From NCBI GenBank assembly GCA_005793785.1, contig SXPW01000080.1:1-8400 (forward strand): a DNA stretch of 8,400 nt. Direction: 5' to 3'. Source of the DNA: Actinomycetota bacterium. Its GTDB lineage: Bacteria > Actinomycetota > Acidimicrobiia > Acidimicrobiales > Ilumatobacteraceae. Every line of letters begins with the position of its first letter. Positions within the stretch are counted from its first letter, which is position 1. This document shows, piece by piece, positions 1 through 6,865 of this stretch. The translations under genes and the position numbers were made by a program. A model generated the notes under the pieces. That model saw only the letters and a list, made by a program, of their open reading frames with translations, had not been told where the DNA came from and made no database searches.

Positions 1-656
1 ACGAGACGACCCGAGCTCAATATTGACAAGGCGGTATCCACCCACGTGCGAGCCGCATCGAGCACTGCGACGCGTGCACCGTGCGGTGCCGATCTCGCGA
101 GACAATTCGGAACTTCGCGGGTGTCGAACAGTCGCTCGACGAATCGCTCCCCGTCCGTGGCCACGAATGCTTCGCGCCAACCACCGTCAAAGACGAAGAG
201 TCGAAACGGCAGGTTGTCCAGTAGTTCATTGGCGAAGATCACTCCATCGAACGAGTCGGTGGGCATCATTTCACGAGACTCCACTCCGGTCGGGTGCAAC
301 GACCGTTGCGCCGCAGACACCTCCACGGCGAGGTATCGCATCGCGGAAATACAGCGTGGGCTCGCCGCCAGCACCGCACGTGCCAAGGTGCCGGGTCCAG
401 CACCAGCCTCCACGACCGTGAAGGGATCGGGTCGGCCCAATTCGTCCCACCAAGAGTCCAGTGCCCGTGCAACGACGGTACCGAACAGTGGCCCCACCTC
501 GGGTGAGGTAAGAAAGTCACCGCGACGACCGGCGCGACCCGCAACGTTGTAGAAGCCGTGAGTCCCGTAGAGCGCCGTCGCAACGAAACGGTCGAACGGC
601 AACCTGCCACCGCTCGCGTCGATTGCTCGACGAACGTCGTCAGCCGCCGAAGGCAC
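1..656 (-). CDS. MidA/NDUFAF7-family SAM-dependent methyltransferase (COG1565/DUF185), 3' end beyond window
   Basis: The reading frame is open from a GTG at 656-654 to the window edge, giving about 218 residues of a protein usually 350-400 long. It is a class I SAM-dependent methyltransferase. Visible family marks are PFDRFVATALYG (about 20-31), the signature RRGDFLTSPEVGPLFG (about 44-59), the SAM-binding glycine motif VVEAGAGPGTLA (81-92), an acidic motif-II-like YLAVEVS (108-114) and GVIFANELLDNLP (138-150). The human relative NDUFAF7 dimethylates an arginine of complex I subunit NDUFS2; bacterial members are poorly characterised. The GTG start overlaps the nuoN stop by 17 bases, has no obvious Shine-Dalgarno, and is the only start giving the usual N-terminal helix (DDVRRAID) before PFDRF; a TTG at 602-600 is the alternative. 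Placement directly after nuoN suggests cotranscription with complex I. The family call is firm; the substrate is inferred. Confidence 0.93.
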   Translation of the reverse strand, partial: MPSAADDVRRAIDASGGRLPFDRFVATALYGTHGFYNVAGRAGRRGDFLTSPEVGPLFGTVVARALDSWWDELGRPDPFTVVEAGAGPGTLARAVLAASPRCISAMRYLAVEVSAAQRSLHPTGVESREMMPTDSFDGVIFANELLDNLPFRLFVFDGGWREAFVATDGERFVERLFDTREVPNCLARSAPHGARVAVLDAARTWVDTALSILSSGRL

Positions 657-2154
657 CGACGAGGTCGGCCATGTCGCCGAAGTGCAACACCACTCCCGGC
701 AGGATGCCAAGGACGAGGGTGGCAATGACGGTGATGCCGAGAGCGATTTGCAGCGACGATGGCGTCGTGATCGGCGTGGTGTCGCCGTGCGGCACGGGCC
801 GCATCCACACCTCACGCATCACGTTGCCGTAATAACCGAAGGCAATCACCGAGTTGACCGCGCCGATCACCGCCAGCACGTACGCCCACGGAGTGGCGTC
901 GGTGAGCAATGCCTGAAAAGCCGCGAATTTACCAATCCAACCTCCGAGTGGTGGAATACCCGCGAGCGACGCGAGGAAAATCGTGAGCAGCACACCGAGA
1001 GCCGGCGCATAGGTGAAGAGTCCGCCCAACGATGCGATGTCACCGCTACGCGTCTTGCGGGACACGGACAGGATTACACCGAACATTCCCAGGTTGGTCG
1101 CCGCATAGGCAATGAGATAGACGACCACGGCACGAAGCGCGGCCTCACCCGCCACACCACCGGCCACTGCCAAGGGCATCAATACGAATCCACCCTGACT
1201 CACCGACGAGTACGCGATCATTCGCACGAGGTTGGTTTGTCGAAGCGCGAAGACGTTTCCGATGGTCATCGTGAGCGCAGACAAGATCCAGACGAACGGT
1301 TGCCAGACATCGCGACCCTCCGGGAAGGCCGTGAGCACCATCACCACGAGTGCGATGAAACCGGCGGCCTTGCTCGCCACCGACAGGAACGCGGTCACCG
1401 GGGTTGGCGCACCTTCGTAGGTATCGGGAGCCCAGGTGTGGAACGGAACTGCCGAAACCTTGAACGCGAATCCCACCACGACGAACACGATTGCCAATGC
1501 CTGGATGGCGCCGAATTCACCGTCGAGTGAGATCGACTCGGCGATGTCGATGAGCAGCGTGGAGTTTGCGACTCCGTACAACAACGACATGCCGTACAAC
1601 ATCACCGCGGATGCAAACACTCCGAGGAGGAAATACTTTACGCCCGCCTCGTTGCTCTTCAGGTCTCGTTTGCGCCATGCTGCGAGCATGTACGCCGGTA
1701 TCGAGAGGAATTCCAGCGCGACGAAAACGGAAACAAGGTCGCGTGCCGACGACATCATGACCATGCCCAACAGGCTCGTGAGCAACAAGAACCAATACTC
1801 ACCTCGCCAATAGTCACCCTCTTCGACGTGCGACGACGACAGCAGCACGATGACATAACCCGCAAGAAGGAACAGTCCCTTCATCACCAGGCTGAATTCG
1901 TCCACCACGTACCGGCCGTCGAACAGACTGCGAGTGGAATCGTCGTGCAGGGCGAGCGTGAGCACCGGAAGTACCGCACCGAGCAGGGAGAAGCCCGTCA
2001 GCACCGAGAGCAGCCATTTGTTGCGCTCCGAAGTGAAGAGATCCACCAGCAACACGATGCTCAACCCGACGGCGAGCACGATCTCCGGCGCGAGCGCGTG
2101 ATAGTCGACGCTCGGCGCCGTCCACACGGCGGCGGAACTCACGAGGAACGACAC
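640..2154 (-). CDS. nuoN: NADH-quinone oxidoreductase subunit N
   Basis: This is the antiporter-like proton-pumping subunit of the complex I membrane arm that sits nearest NuoK. It has 504 residues, near the usual 480-500, and is hydrophobic throughout with about 14 predicted helices. Pump residues visible are E148 in the FVALEFLS helix, K173 (GVKYFLLG), K232 in FKVSAVPFHTWAPDTYEGAP, K262 (SKAAGF) and K409 (GGWIGKF). The segment RQTNLVRMIAYSS (305-317) has valine (V310) where E. coli NuoN has lysine, while NuoL and NuoM here keep that lysine. The start is GTG at 2154-2152, three bases after the nuoM stop, with GGAGG seven bases upstream; this frame gives a normal N-terminus. The C-terminus ends GAFGG, like the SAFGG end of NuoM. 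The product overlaps the following methyltransferase gene by about 17 bases. Confidence 0.97.
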   Translation of the reverse strand: MSFLVSSAAVWTAPSVDYHALAPEIVLAVGLSIVLLVDLFTSERNKWLLSVLTGFSLLGAVLPVLTLALHDDSTRSLFDGRYVVDEFSLVMKGLFLLAGYVIVLLSSSHVEEGDYWRGEYWFLLLTSLLGMVMMSSARDLVSVFVALEFLSIPAYMLAAWRKRDLKSNEAGVKYFLLGVFASAVMLYGMSLLYGVANSTLLIDIAESISLDGEFGAIQALAIVFVVVGFAFKVSAVPFHTWAPDTYEGAPTPVTAFLSVASKAAGFIALVVMVLTAFPEGRDVWQPFVWILSALTMTIGNVFALRQTNLVRMIAYSSVSQGGFVLMPLAVAGGVAGEAALRAVVVYLIAYAATNLGMFGVILSVSRKTRSGDIASLGGLFTYAPALGVLLTIFLASLAGIPPLGGWIGKFAAFQALLTDATPWAYVLAVIGAVNSVIAFGYYGNVMREVWMRPVPHGDTTPITTPSSLQIALGITVIATLVLGILPGVVLHFGDMADLVGAFGG

Positions 2155-2157
2155 GAA

Positions 2158-3681
2158 TCAGCCTCCGAATGCAGACAAAGTGCCCTGCACGGCGGGATCG
2201 ATGATGCTGAACAGCAGGTTCGGTGCCACGCCGAAGGTCACGATGGCGATGAGAAGTGGCAACCAGGCAATCCACTCGTGGGTGTTCACGTCGTGGAGAT
2301 CGTGGTGGTCATGCCCTTTCGGCGTGCCGAATGCGGTCCGTTGGTACAACCACAGCAGGTAGGCGGCGGCAAAAACGGTGCCGATTGCCGCGACCACCAT
2401 GTACGAGCGGAACACCGTCACGTTCAAGCCGTCGGCCGGGTTGTACGCCGAAAGGATTGCCGGGAATTCACCCCAGAAGCCGGCCAATCCCGGAAGTCCG
2501 AGGGACGCCATGGAACACAATCCGAGGATCCAACCAAGGCGCGGCGCTTGGGTCAGCATCCCGCCGAGCTTGGCAATCTCGAGCGTGTGATACCGCTCTT
2601 TCACGCTTCCCGCGATGAAGAACAACATCCCCGTGATCAAACCGTGTGCGACCATGCCGAATACTGCCGCATTCACCCCGAACGAGGTGAGCGTCGAGAT
2701 TCCGAGCATCACGAAACCCATGTGGGCGACGGAGGAGAAAGCGATGAGTCGCTTCATGTCGGTCTGAGCCAAGCAACCGAATGCTCCGTAGATGATGCCG
2801 ATCACGGCCAATCCACCGATCCACGGCGCCCACTCGATTGCCGCGTCGGGCAAGGTGGGAATCGCGATTCGAACGAATCCGTACGTGCCGAGTTTCAGCA
2901 GAATGGCGGCGAGGATTACCGAACCCTGCGTCGGCGCCTGCGTATGCGCGTCGGGCAACCACGTGTGGAACGGGAACATCGGAACCTTGACGGCGAAGCC
3001 GATGAACATGCCCGCGAAGATCCAAACTTGCGCGTTCTTGGCGATTCCGGCCCCGTTCTCCACGAGGTACGGGATCGCAAAACTCTCCGCTCCAGTCTTG
3101 AAGAAGAGCGCGAGGAACGCCACCAACATGAGCGCCGAACCGAACATCGTGTAGAGGAAGAACTTCAGCGACGCGTACTGACGCTGTTCGCCTCCCCAGA
3201 CCCCGATCATGAAGTACATCGGGAGCAACACCAACTCGAAGAACACGAAGAACAGGATCAAGTCCTGGGCGATGAACGTTCCGGCCATACCCGTCTGCAG
3301 GAGCAGCATCAACACGAAGAAGGCCTTCGGATTACCGGGCGAAGGAACGTGATCGAGGCTGTAGATGACGACGAGCAGCGTGACCACCATGCTCAGCAGG
3401 TACAACGGCAGGCTGATGCCGTCGACACCGATGAAATACGTGCTCTTGATCACCGGAATCCAGTTGGTTTGTGCCACGAATTGCATCGATCCGGCTTGAT
3501 CGAAATCGAAATTCACCAGCGTGAACACACCGACGAGCACCGTGGCAATCGAGGTGAGCAGTGCCACGGCCTTTATCGCCGCATCATTCGCCTTCGGGGT
3601 CACCAGCAGGAGGAGCACACCGACGATCGGCAGGAACGTGCCGACGCTGAGCACCCAATTGTTGTCGCGGATCATCTGCAT
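2158..3681 (-). CDS. nuoM: NADH-quinone oxidoreductase subunit M
   Basis: This is the middle antiporter-like proton pump of complex I, between NuoL and NuoN in the membrane arm. It has 507 residues, the usual length. Pump residues are in place: E149 in LFFVFFELVLLPMYF, K232 in AVKVPMFPFHTWLPDAHTQAPT (split here at 230-251), K263 in LLKLGTYGFVR, K310 in QTDMKRLIAFSS and E405 in GFWGEFPAIL. The ATG at 3681-3679 is chosen because GGGAG lies eight bases upstream and the protein then begins at a normal hydrophobic N-terminus. The frame stays open upstream to 3753, but that extension overlaps nuoL and is polar and arginine/serine-rich. A His/Asp-rich stretch, GHDHHDLHD (456-464), sits in the cytoplasm-or-periplasm loop after FGTPK, equivalent in position to the larger His-rich repeat of NuoL. 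The gene follows nuoL by 22 bases. Confidence 0.98.
   Translation of the reverse strand: MQMIRDNNWVLSVGTFLPIVGVLLLLVTPKANDAAIKAVALLTSIATVLVGVFTLVNFDFDQAGSMQFVAQTNWIPVIKSTYFIGVDGISLPLYLLSMVVTLLVVIYSLDHVPSPGNPKAFFVLMLLLQTGMAGTFIAQDLILFFVFFELVLLPMYFMIGVWGGEQRQYASLKFFLYTMFGSALMLVAFLALFFKTGAESFAIPYLVENGAGIAKNAQVWIFAGMFIGFAVKVPMFPFHTWLPDAHTQAPTQGSVILAAILLKLGTYGFVRIAIPTLPDAAIEWAPWIGGLAVIGIIYGAFGCLAQTDMKRLIAFSSVAHMGFVMLGISTLTSFGVNAAVFGMVAHGLITGMLFFIAGSVKERYHTLEIAKLGGMLTQAPRLGWILGLCSMASLGLPGLAGFWGEFPAILSAYNPADGLNVTVFRSYMVVAAIGTVFAAAYLLWLYQRTAFGTPKGHDHHDLHDVNTHEWIAWLPLLIAIVTFGVAPNLLFSIIDPAVQGTLSAFGG
2162..2166 (-). promoter_or_regulatory. Shine-Dalgarno for nuoN embedded in the last codons of nuoM
   Basis: GGAGG at 2166-2162 lies seven bases before the GTG start of nuoN at 2154. 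The same bases are the last two glycine codons (GGA GGC) of nuoM, so one stretch serves as coding sequence and ribosome site. It supports the GTG start and suggests coupled translation. Confidence 0.8.
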
Positions 3682-3689
3682 GGTGTTAT

Positions 3690-3694
3690 CTCCC
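3690..3694 (-). promoter_or_regulatory. Shine-Dalgarno that fixes the nuoM start
   Basis: GGGAG at 3694-3690, in the 22-base gap after nuoL, lies eight bases before the ATG at 3681. It decides for the 507-residue NuoM rather than the longer frame starting at 3753 inside nuoL. Confidence 0.8.
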
Positions 3695-3703
3695 GTTGTG
3701 TAT

Positions 3704-6022
3704 TCAGGTGTTGAGTATGACGAAGACGAGCGCCGCCACGGCAGCGGTTGCAAAGAGCAACGCGCCGTAATGACCCACTCGTCCGGATTGGATCGGTTGC
3801 ACGGTGGTTCCGGCAGCCTTGGTGACGTCAGCAGACGCGTTTACTGCGCCGTCGACCAGTCGCTGATCGATGTCGCGATACACCACCTGGGCGACCGCCC
3901 GGGAGATTCCCGCCACGCCGTGCAAGATTCCATCGAGTATCCGCTGATTGAACCAGTACGCCCCACGTGCCAGCGGACCGGTGATCGAGCCGACGACTCC
4001 GCGCTCATAGAGGTCGTCCAGGTAGTACTTGTTGGCCAGTAGTCGGTATCCCGCACGCGCGAGTCCATTGCGCTGGGTGAGACCAACCAGTCGCGGATCA
4101 CGACGACCGTAGAGCGCCGCACTCAGCACCCAACTGAGCACTATTCCGGCGAAGACGACCGCCAACGAAATCAATGCCTTCGACCATTTGAAGGTGGCGT
4201 GGCTCACCTGGGGTGCGTAGCACACACCCTCCGGTGGTGTTTCCTTTCCACACGGCGATTCGGAATGTCCGGACTCGGCACTCGGCACCGACACGACGAA
4301 CGCCTCGCCGGGACCACCGGAATGTGATTCGGAAGCCACCACCACGGCACGTGGTTCGACCCACTTCTTCATGTATTCCCACGACTCACCGAATGGTGTG
4401 GCGTTGAACAAGCCGGAGAAGATGGCCAACACCGCAAGGATGGCGATTGGCGCGGTAATCAGAATGCCCGACTCGTGGGGTCCAGCGTGCGCGTCGTCGG
4501 CTTCGTGTGCTCCGGCGTGCGTGTCGTGGACGTCATGTGCTCCAGCGTGCGCGTCGTGGACCTCGTGCACTCCTGCCGCTGCACCTCGAGCCGCACCAAA
4601 GAACGTGAGATACGTGGCGCGGGTCATGTATGCGGCGGTGAGGAACGCGCCACCCAATCCCACCACCATGAAGAACGTGTATCCGTTGCCACCGACGTTG
4701 TCGATGATTTCGTCCTTGGAGAAGAACCCCGAGAAAGGGAACACCCCACAGAGTGCCAACGTCGAGACGGTCCACGCTGCGAACGTCACGGGCATGTGCT
4801 TGCGTAAGCCACCCATGTCCTCCTTCATGTCGAACGAGTGGTGGGACGCACTATGGCTCACCGAACCTGCACACAGGAACAGGCACGCCTTGAAGAACGC
4901 GTGCGTGAAGATGTGGAATACTGCCGGCAGCCAGGCACCCGCACCGAGCCCGAGCATCATGTAGCCGAGTTGACTCACCGTGCTGTACGCCAGCACACGC
5001 TTGATGTCGGATTGCACGAACGCGAGTGCCGCCGCAATCACGATGGTGATGGCAGCGATGACCATGATCACGTTCGACGAGGGACCGAGAATGTCCAAAC
5101 CCGTAAAGAACACCGGATACAGCCGCGCCACGAGGAACACACCTGCAACGACCATCGTGGACGAATGCAGGAGCGAACTCACCGGCGTGGGGCCGGCCAT
5201 GGCGTCCGGCAACCACGTGTGCAGGGGGAACTGACCGCTCTTGCCGATGGCGGCAACGAACAGTGCGATTGCTGCAACCAGAATCACGGTGGAGTTCGGT
5301 TCGCCCGACAATGCCCATGCGGATACTCCACGGATCGAAAACCCCGACAAGCCGAGGTGGGTGGTGGTCCACTCATTGGCGGCAAAGAACAGCACGCTGA
5401 TACCCACGAGGAGGCCGACGTCGCCCGTGCGGACCGTGAAAAATGCCTTCAGTGCCGCTCGACTATTCGCTCCATCCTCCCACCAATGCCCGATGAGCAT
5501 GAACGAACACAATCCCATGATCTCCCAGCCGAGGAGGAAGAGGATCATGTCCTCGGCAACCACCATCGCCAACATGCCCGCCGAGAACAACGTGAGTGCG
5601 GCAAAGAAGTGCGTGTAGCGACGATCGCCCCGCAGATACTCGAGCGAATACACCTGCACCAGGGTGGAGATGAATGCCACGACGAACAGCACCACCACCG
5701 TCAATCCATCCACGTGTTGACCGATCGTGAATTCGACCCCGCCGGATTGCCACCACGTCCAGGTGCGAACGACGGGTGAGACGAATTGTTCCTCTCCGGC
5801 GTCGCCGACCCGTTGAATCCACTGCCAGGCCGCACCGCTCGCCAAGACCAAGCTGGCAAGAAGGGAGAGCACGCCGATTTCGCTGCCCTTCTTGGGCATC
5901 CGTTTTCCGAACAACACGATGAGGACGAATCCAACGGTCGGAATGACCGGTGTCAACCACGCATGCTGCAGGAACCAACCATCGCGCAGCGGCGACAAGA
6001 TCTCGGAGGCAGCCAGTATCAT
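3704..6022 (-). CDS. nuoL: NADH-quinone oxidoreductase subunit L, with long His-rich and Cys-containing loops
   Basis: This is the distal antiporter-like proton pump of complex I, carrying the long lateral helix that braces the membrane arm. At 772 residues it is longer than E. coli NuoL (613). Family marks are E167 in LFLLGWEIMGLCSF, K261 in IGKSGQFPLHTWLPDAMAGP, H286 in SSLLHSSTM, K341 in SDIKRVLAYSTVSQLGY, K378 in HAFFKACLF and FSKDEI (434-439). Extra length comes from a His/Asp-rich 10-residue repeat (486-515) before the normal HES segment, and from a loop (about 536-613) holding C591 and C601. The C-terminal part keeps NKYYLDDLYERGV and RILDGILHGVAG, expected for the lateral-helix region, then a final membrane helix. 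The ATG overlaps the nuoK stop as ATGA, so translation is probably coupled. No frameshift or truncation is seen. Confidence 0.98.
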   Translation of the reverse strand: MILAASEILSPLRDGWFLQHAWLTPVIPTVGFVLIVLFGKRMPKKGSEIGVLSLLASLVLASGAAWQWIQRVGDAGEEQFVSPVVRTWTWWQSGGVEFTIGQHVDGLTVVVLFVVAFISTLVQVYSLEYLRGDRRYTHFFAALTLFSAGMLAMVVAEDMILFLLGWEIMGLCSFMLIGHWWEDGANSRAALKAFFTVRTGDVGLLVGISVLFFAANEWTTTHLGLSGFSIRGVSAWALSGEPNSTVILVAAIALFVAAIGKSGQFPLHTWLPDAMAGPTPVSSLLHSSTMVVAGVFLVARLYPVFFTGLDILGPSSNVIMVIAAITIVIAAALAFVQSDIKRVLAYSTVSQLGYMMLGLGAGAWLPAVFHIFTHAFFKACLFLCAGSVSHSASHHSFDMKEDMGGLRKHMPVTFAAWTVSTLALCGVFPFSGFFSKDEIIDNVGGNGYTFFMVVGLGGAFLTAAYMTRATYLTFFGAARGAAAGVHEVHDAHAGAHDVHDTHAGAHEADDAHAGPHESGILITAPIAILAVLAIFSGLFNATPFGESWEYMKKWVEPRAVVVASESHSGGPGEAFVVSVPSAESGHSESPCGKETPPEGVCYAPQVSHATFKWSKALISLAVVFAGIVLSWVLSAALYGRRDPRLVGLTQRNGLARAGYRLLANKYYLDDLYERGVVGSITGPLARGAYWFNQRILDGILHGVAGISRAVAQVVYRDIDQRLVDGAVNASADVTKAAGTTVQPIQSGRVGHYGALLFATAAVAALVFVILNT
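4478..4567 (-). repeat. Three 30-bp in-frame tandem repeats encoding a His/Asp-rich loop of NuoL
   Basis: Three adjacent 30-base units encode HEVHDAHAGA, HDVHDTHAGA and HEADDAHAGP (NuoL residues 486-515), followed by a partial unit, HESG, at 4466-4477. By eye, units 1 and 2 match at 26 of 30 bases and units 1 and 3 at 25 of 30. Synonymous and conservative changes between the units suggest an established rather than very recent expansion. The repeat lies in the loop after the TYLTFFGAARG helix end, where E. coli NuoL also has a few histidines. The many histidines and aspartates could bind metal or protons, but this is inference. Confidence 0.93.
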
Positions 6023-6318
6023 CCGCGCAACTCACTGAGTTCGTCGAGTCCGATACTGCGTCGGTTGCGATAGATGAGCAGCACCATCGCCAGACCGACT
6101 CCCACCTCCGCCGCAGCAACGGCGATGATGTAGAGGGCGAACGTGTGTCCGTCTGCCGAGCCATTGCGCAGCGCAAAGGCGAGCAGATTGATGTTCACCG
6201 AGTTGAGGATGAGTTCGATCGACATGAGTACCAGTACCGCGTTCTTCCGGGCGATGACGCCGTACACCCCGATACAAAACAGGATGGCGCCGAGGAGGAG
6301 GAACTGACTGGTCAGCAT
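6019..6318 (-). CDS. nuoK: NADH-quinone oxidoreductase subunit K
   Basis: This small membrane subunit of complex I carries part of the proton path between the quinone-site region and the antiporter subunits. It has 99 residues, the family's usual 100 or so, with three helices at about 3-22, 28-48 and 60-83. Both key membrane glutamates are present: E35 in LMSIELILNSVNINL and E71 in AAAEVGVGLAMVLLIYR. The conserved GVYGVIARKNAVLVL segment (17-31) precedes the first. The ATG at 6318-6316 gives the normal MLTSQFLLLGAI start, with a modest AGAAG Shine-Dalgarno seven bases upstream; the frame also extends upstream to 6501, but that part is an out-of-frame shadow of nuoJ. It follows nuoJ by 31 bases, the largest gap in the window, and its stop overlaps the nuoL start as ATGA. 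Confidence 0.98.
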   Translation of the reverse strand: MLTSQFLLLGAILFCIGVYGVIARKNAVLVLMSIELILNSVNINLLAFALRNGSADGHTFALYIIAVAAAEVGVGLAMVLLIYRNRRSIGLDELSELRG

Positions 6319-6349
6319 GATGTCGCTTCTGTCTGATGGGACATGACTC

Positions 6350-6862
6350 TCAGTCCTTGCGTGCCAGCACGATGGCACCGATGATTGCGGCGAGCAGCAC
6401 GAACGACAACGCCCAGAACGGCAGCAGGTATGGACCGAAGATCTGGTCGGAAATCTCCGGTACGCCGACGACTCGCGCCGCACTCGGCAACTGCTCATCA
6501 CCGAACGACGACACGAGTGCGATCGCCATCGCGGCGAACAGCACTCCTGCTACTGGGATGCCGAGCCGCGCATAGGAATTGTTGAGGTCGCGCTCGGTGC
6601 CGATGCGGGCGCGGGTCAGCATGGTGCCGAACAGGAAGAGCACCATCACCGCACCGATGTACACGAGCACCTGAGTGACGGCGACGAATTCGGCAGCGAG
6701 CAGCACGTATTGGGCTGCCGCGCCGCTCAATACCACCACCAACCAAAGTGCGGCGTGAACGACGTTACGGGTGGTGACCACCCGTAGCGCTCCGATGACC
6801 ATGAGCACGGAAATGACTGCGAATCCGATGTTCTGAGCAACCAACAATTCGGCGGCGATCAT
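6350..6862 (-). CDS. nuoJ: NADH-quinone oxidoreductase subunit J
   Basis: This is the ND6-type membrane subunit of complex I, whose third helix takes part in the conformational coupling between quinone reduction and proton pumping. It has 170 residues, with five hydrophobic segments at about 8-28, 33-53, 57-81, 99-119 and 145-166. The hallmark is QVLVYIGAVMVLFLFGTML (64-82), the conserved helix with the glycine-bearing bulge. The last helix reads GPYLLPFWALSFVLL, where E. coli NuoJ has glutamate in place of W150. The ATG at 6862-6860 follows the nuoI stop by three bases, and the purine-rich AAG codons at the end of nuoI stand where a Shine-Dalgarno would be. The product ends LARKD, shorter than the E. 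coli C-terminal tail. Confidence 0.97.
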   Translation of the reverse strand: MIAAELLVAQNIGFAVISVLMVIGALRVVTTRNVVHAALWLVVVLSGAAAQYVLLAAEFVAVTQVLVYIGAVMVLFLFGTMLTRARIGTERDLNNSYARLGIPVAGVLFAAMAIALVSSFGDEQLPSAARVVGVPEISDQIFGPYLLPFWALSFVLLAAIIGAIVLARKD

Positions 6863-6865
6863 CGG

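Noticed and set aside
266..808. A 180-codon minus-strand frame across the nuoN/methyltransferase junction
   Set aside because: It is Arg/His-rich and out of frame with both real genes; the methyltransferase frame carries clear family motifs instead.
682..1530. A 282-codon open frame on the plus strand
   Set aside because: Antisense to nuoN, with the same polar mirror composition and no recognisable family motif.
1828..3714. A 628-codon open frame on the plus strand
   Set aside because: It lies antisense to nuoM and part of nuoN. Its product is almost all His, Arg, Glu, Asp and Gln, the expected mirror of hydrophobic membrane-protein codons, with no recognisable domain.
3682..3753. A 24-codon upstream extension of nuoM
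   Set aside because: It overlaps nuoL, is polar, and a good Shine-Dalgarno supports the ATG at 3681.
4466..4567. The 30-bp repeats considered as a CRISPR-like array
   Set aside because: The units are directly adjacent without spacers, imperfect, and encode an in-frame loop of NuoL.
6320..6344. A possible hairpin in the nuoJ-nuoK gap (ATGTC with GACAT)
   Set aside because: Only a five-base-pair stem with a 15-base loop and no T-run; too weak to call a terminator or regulator.
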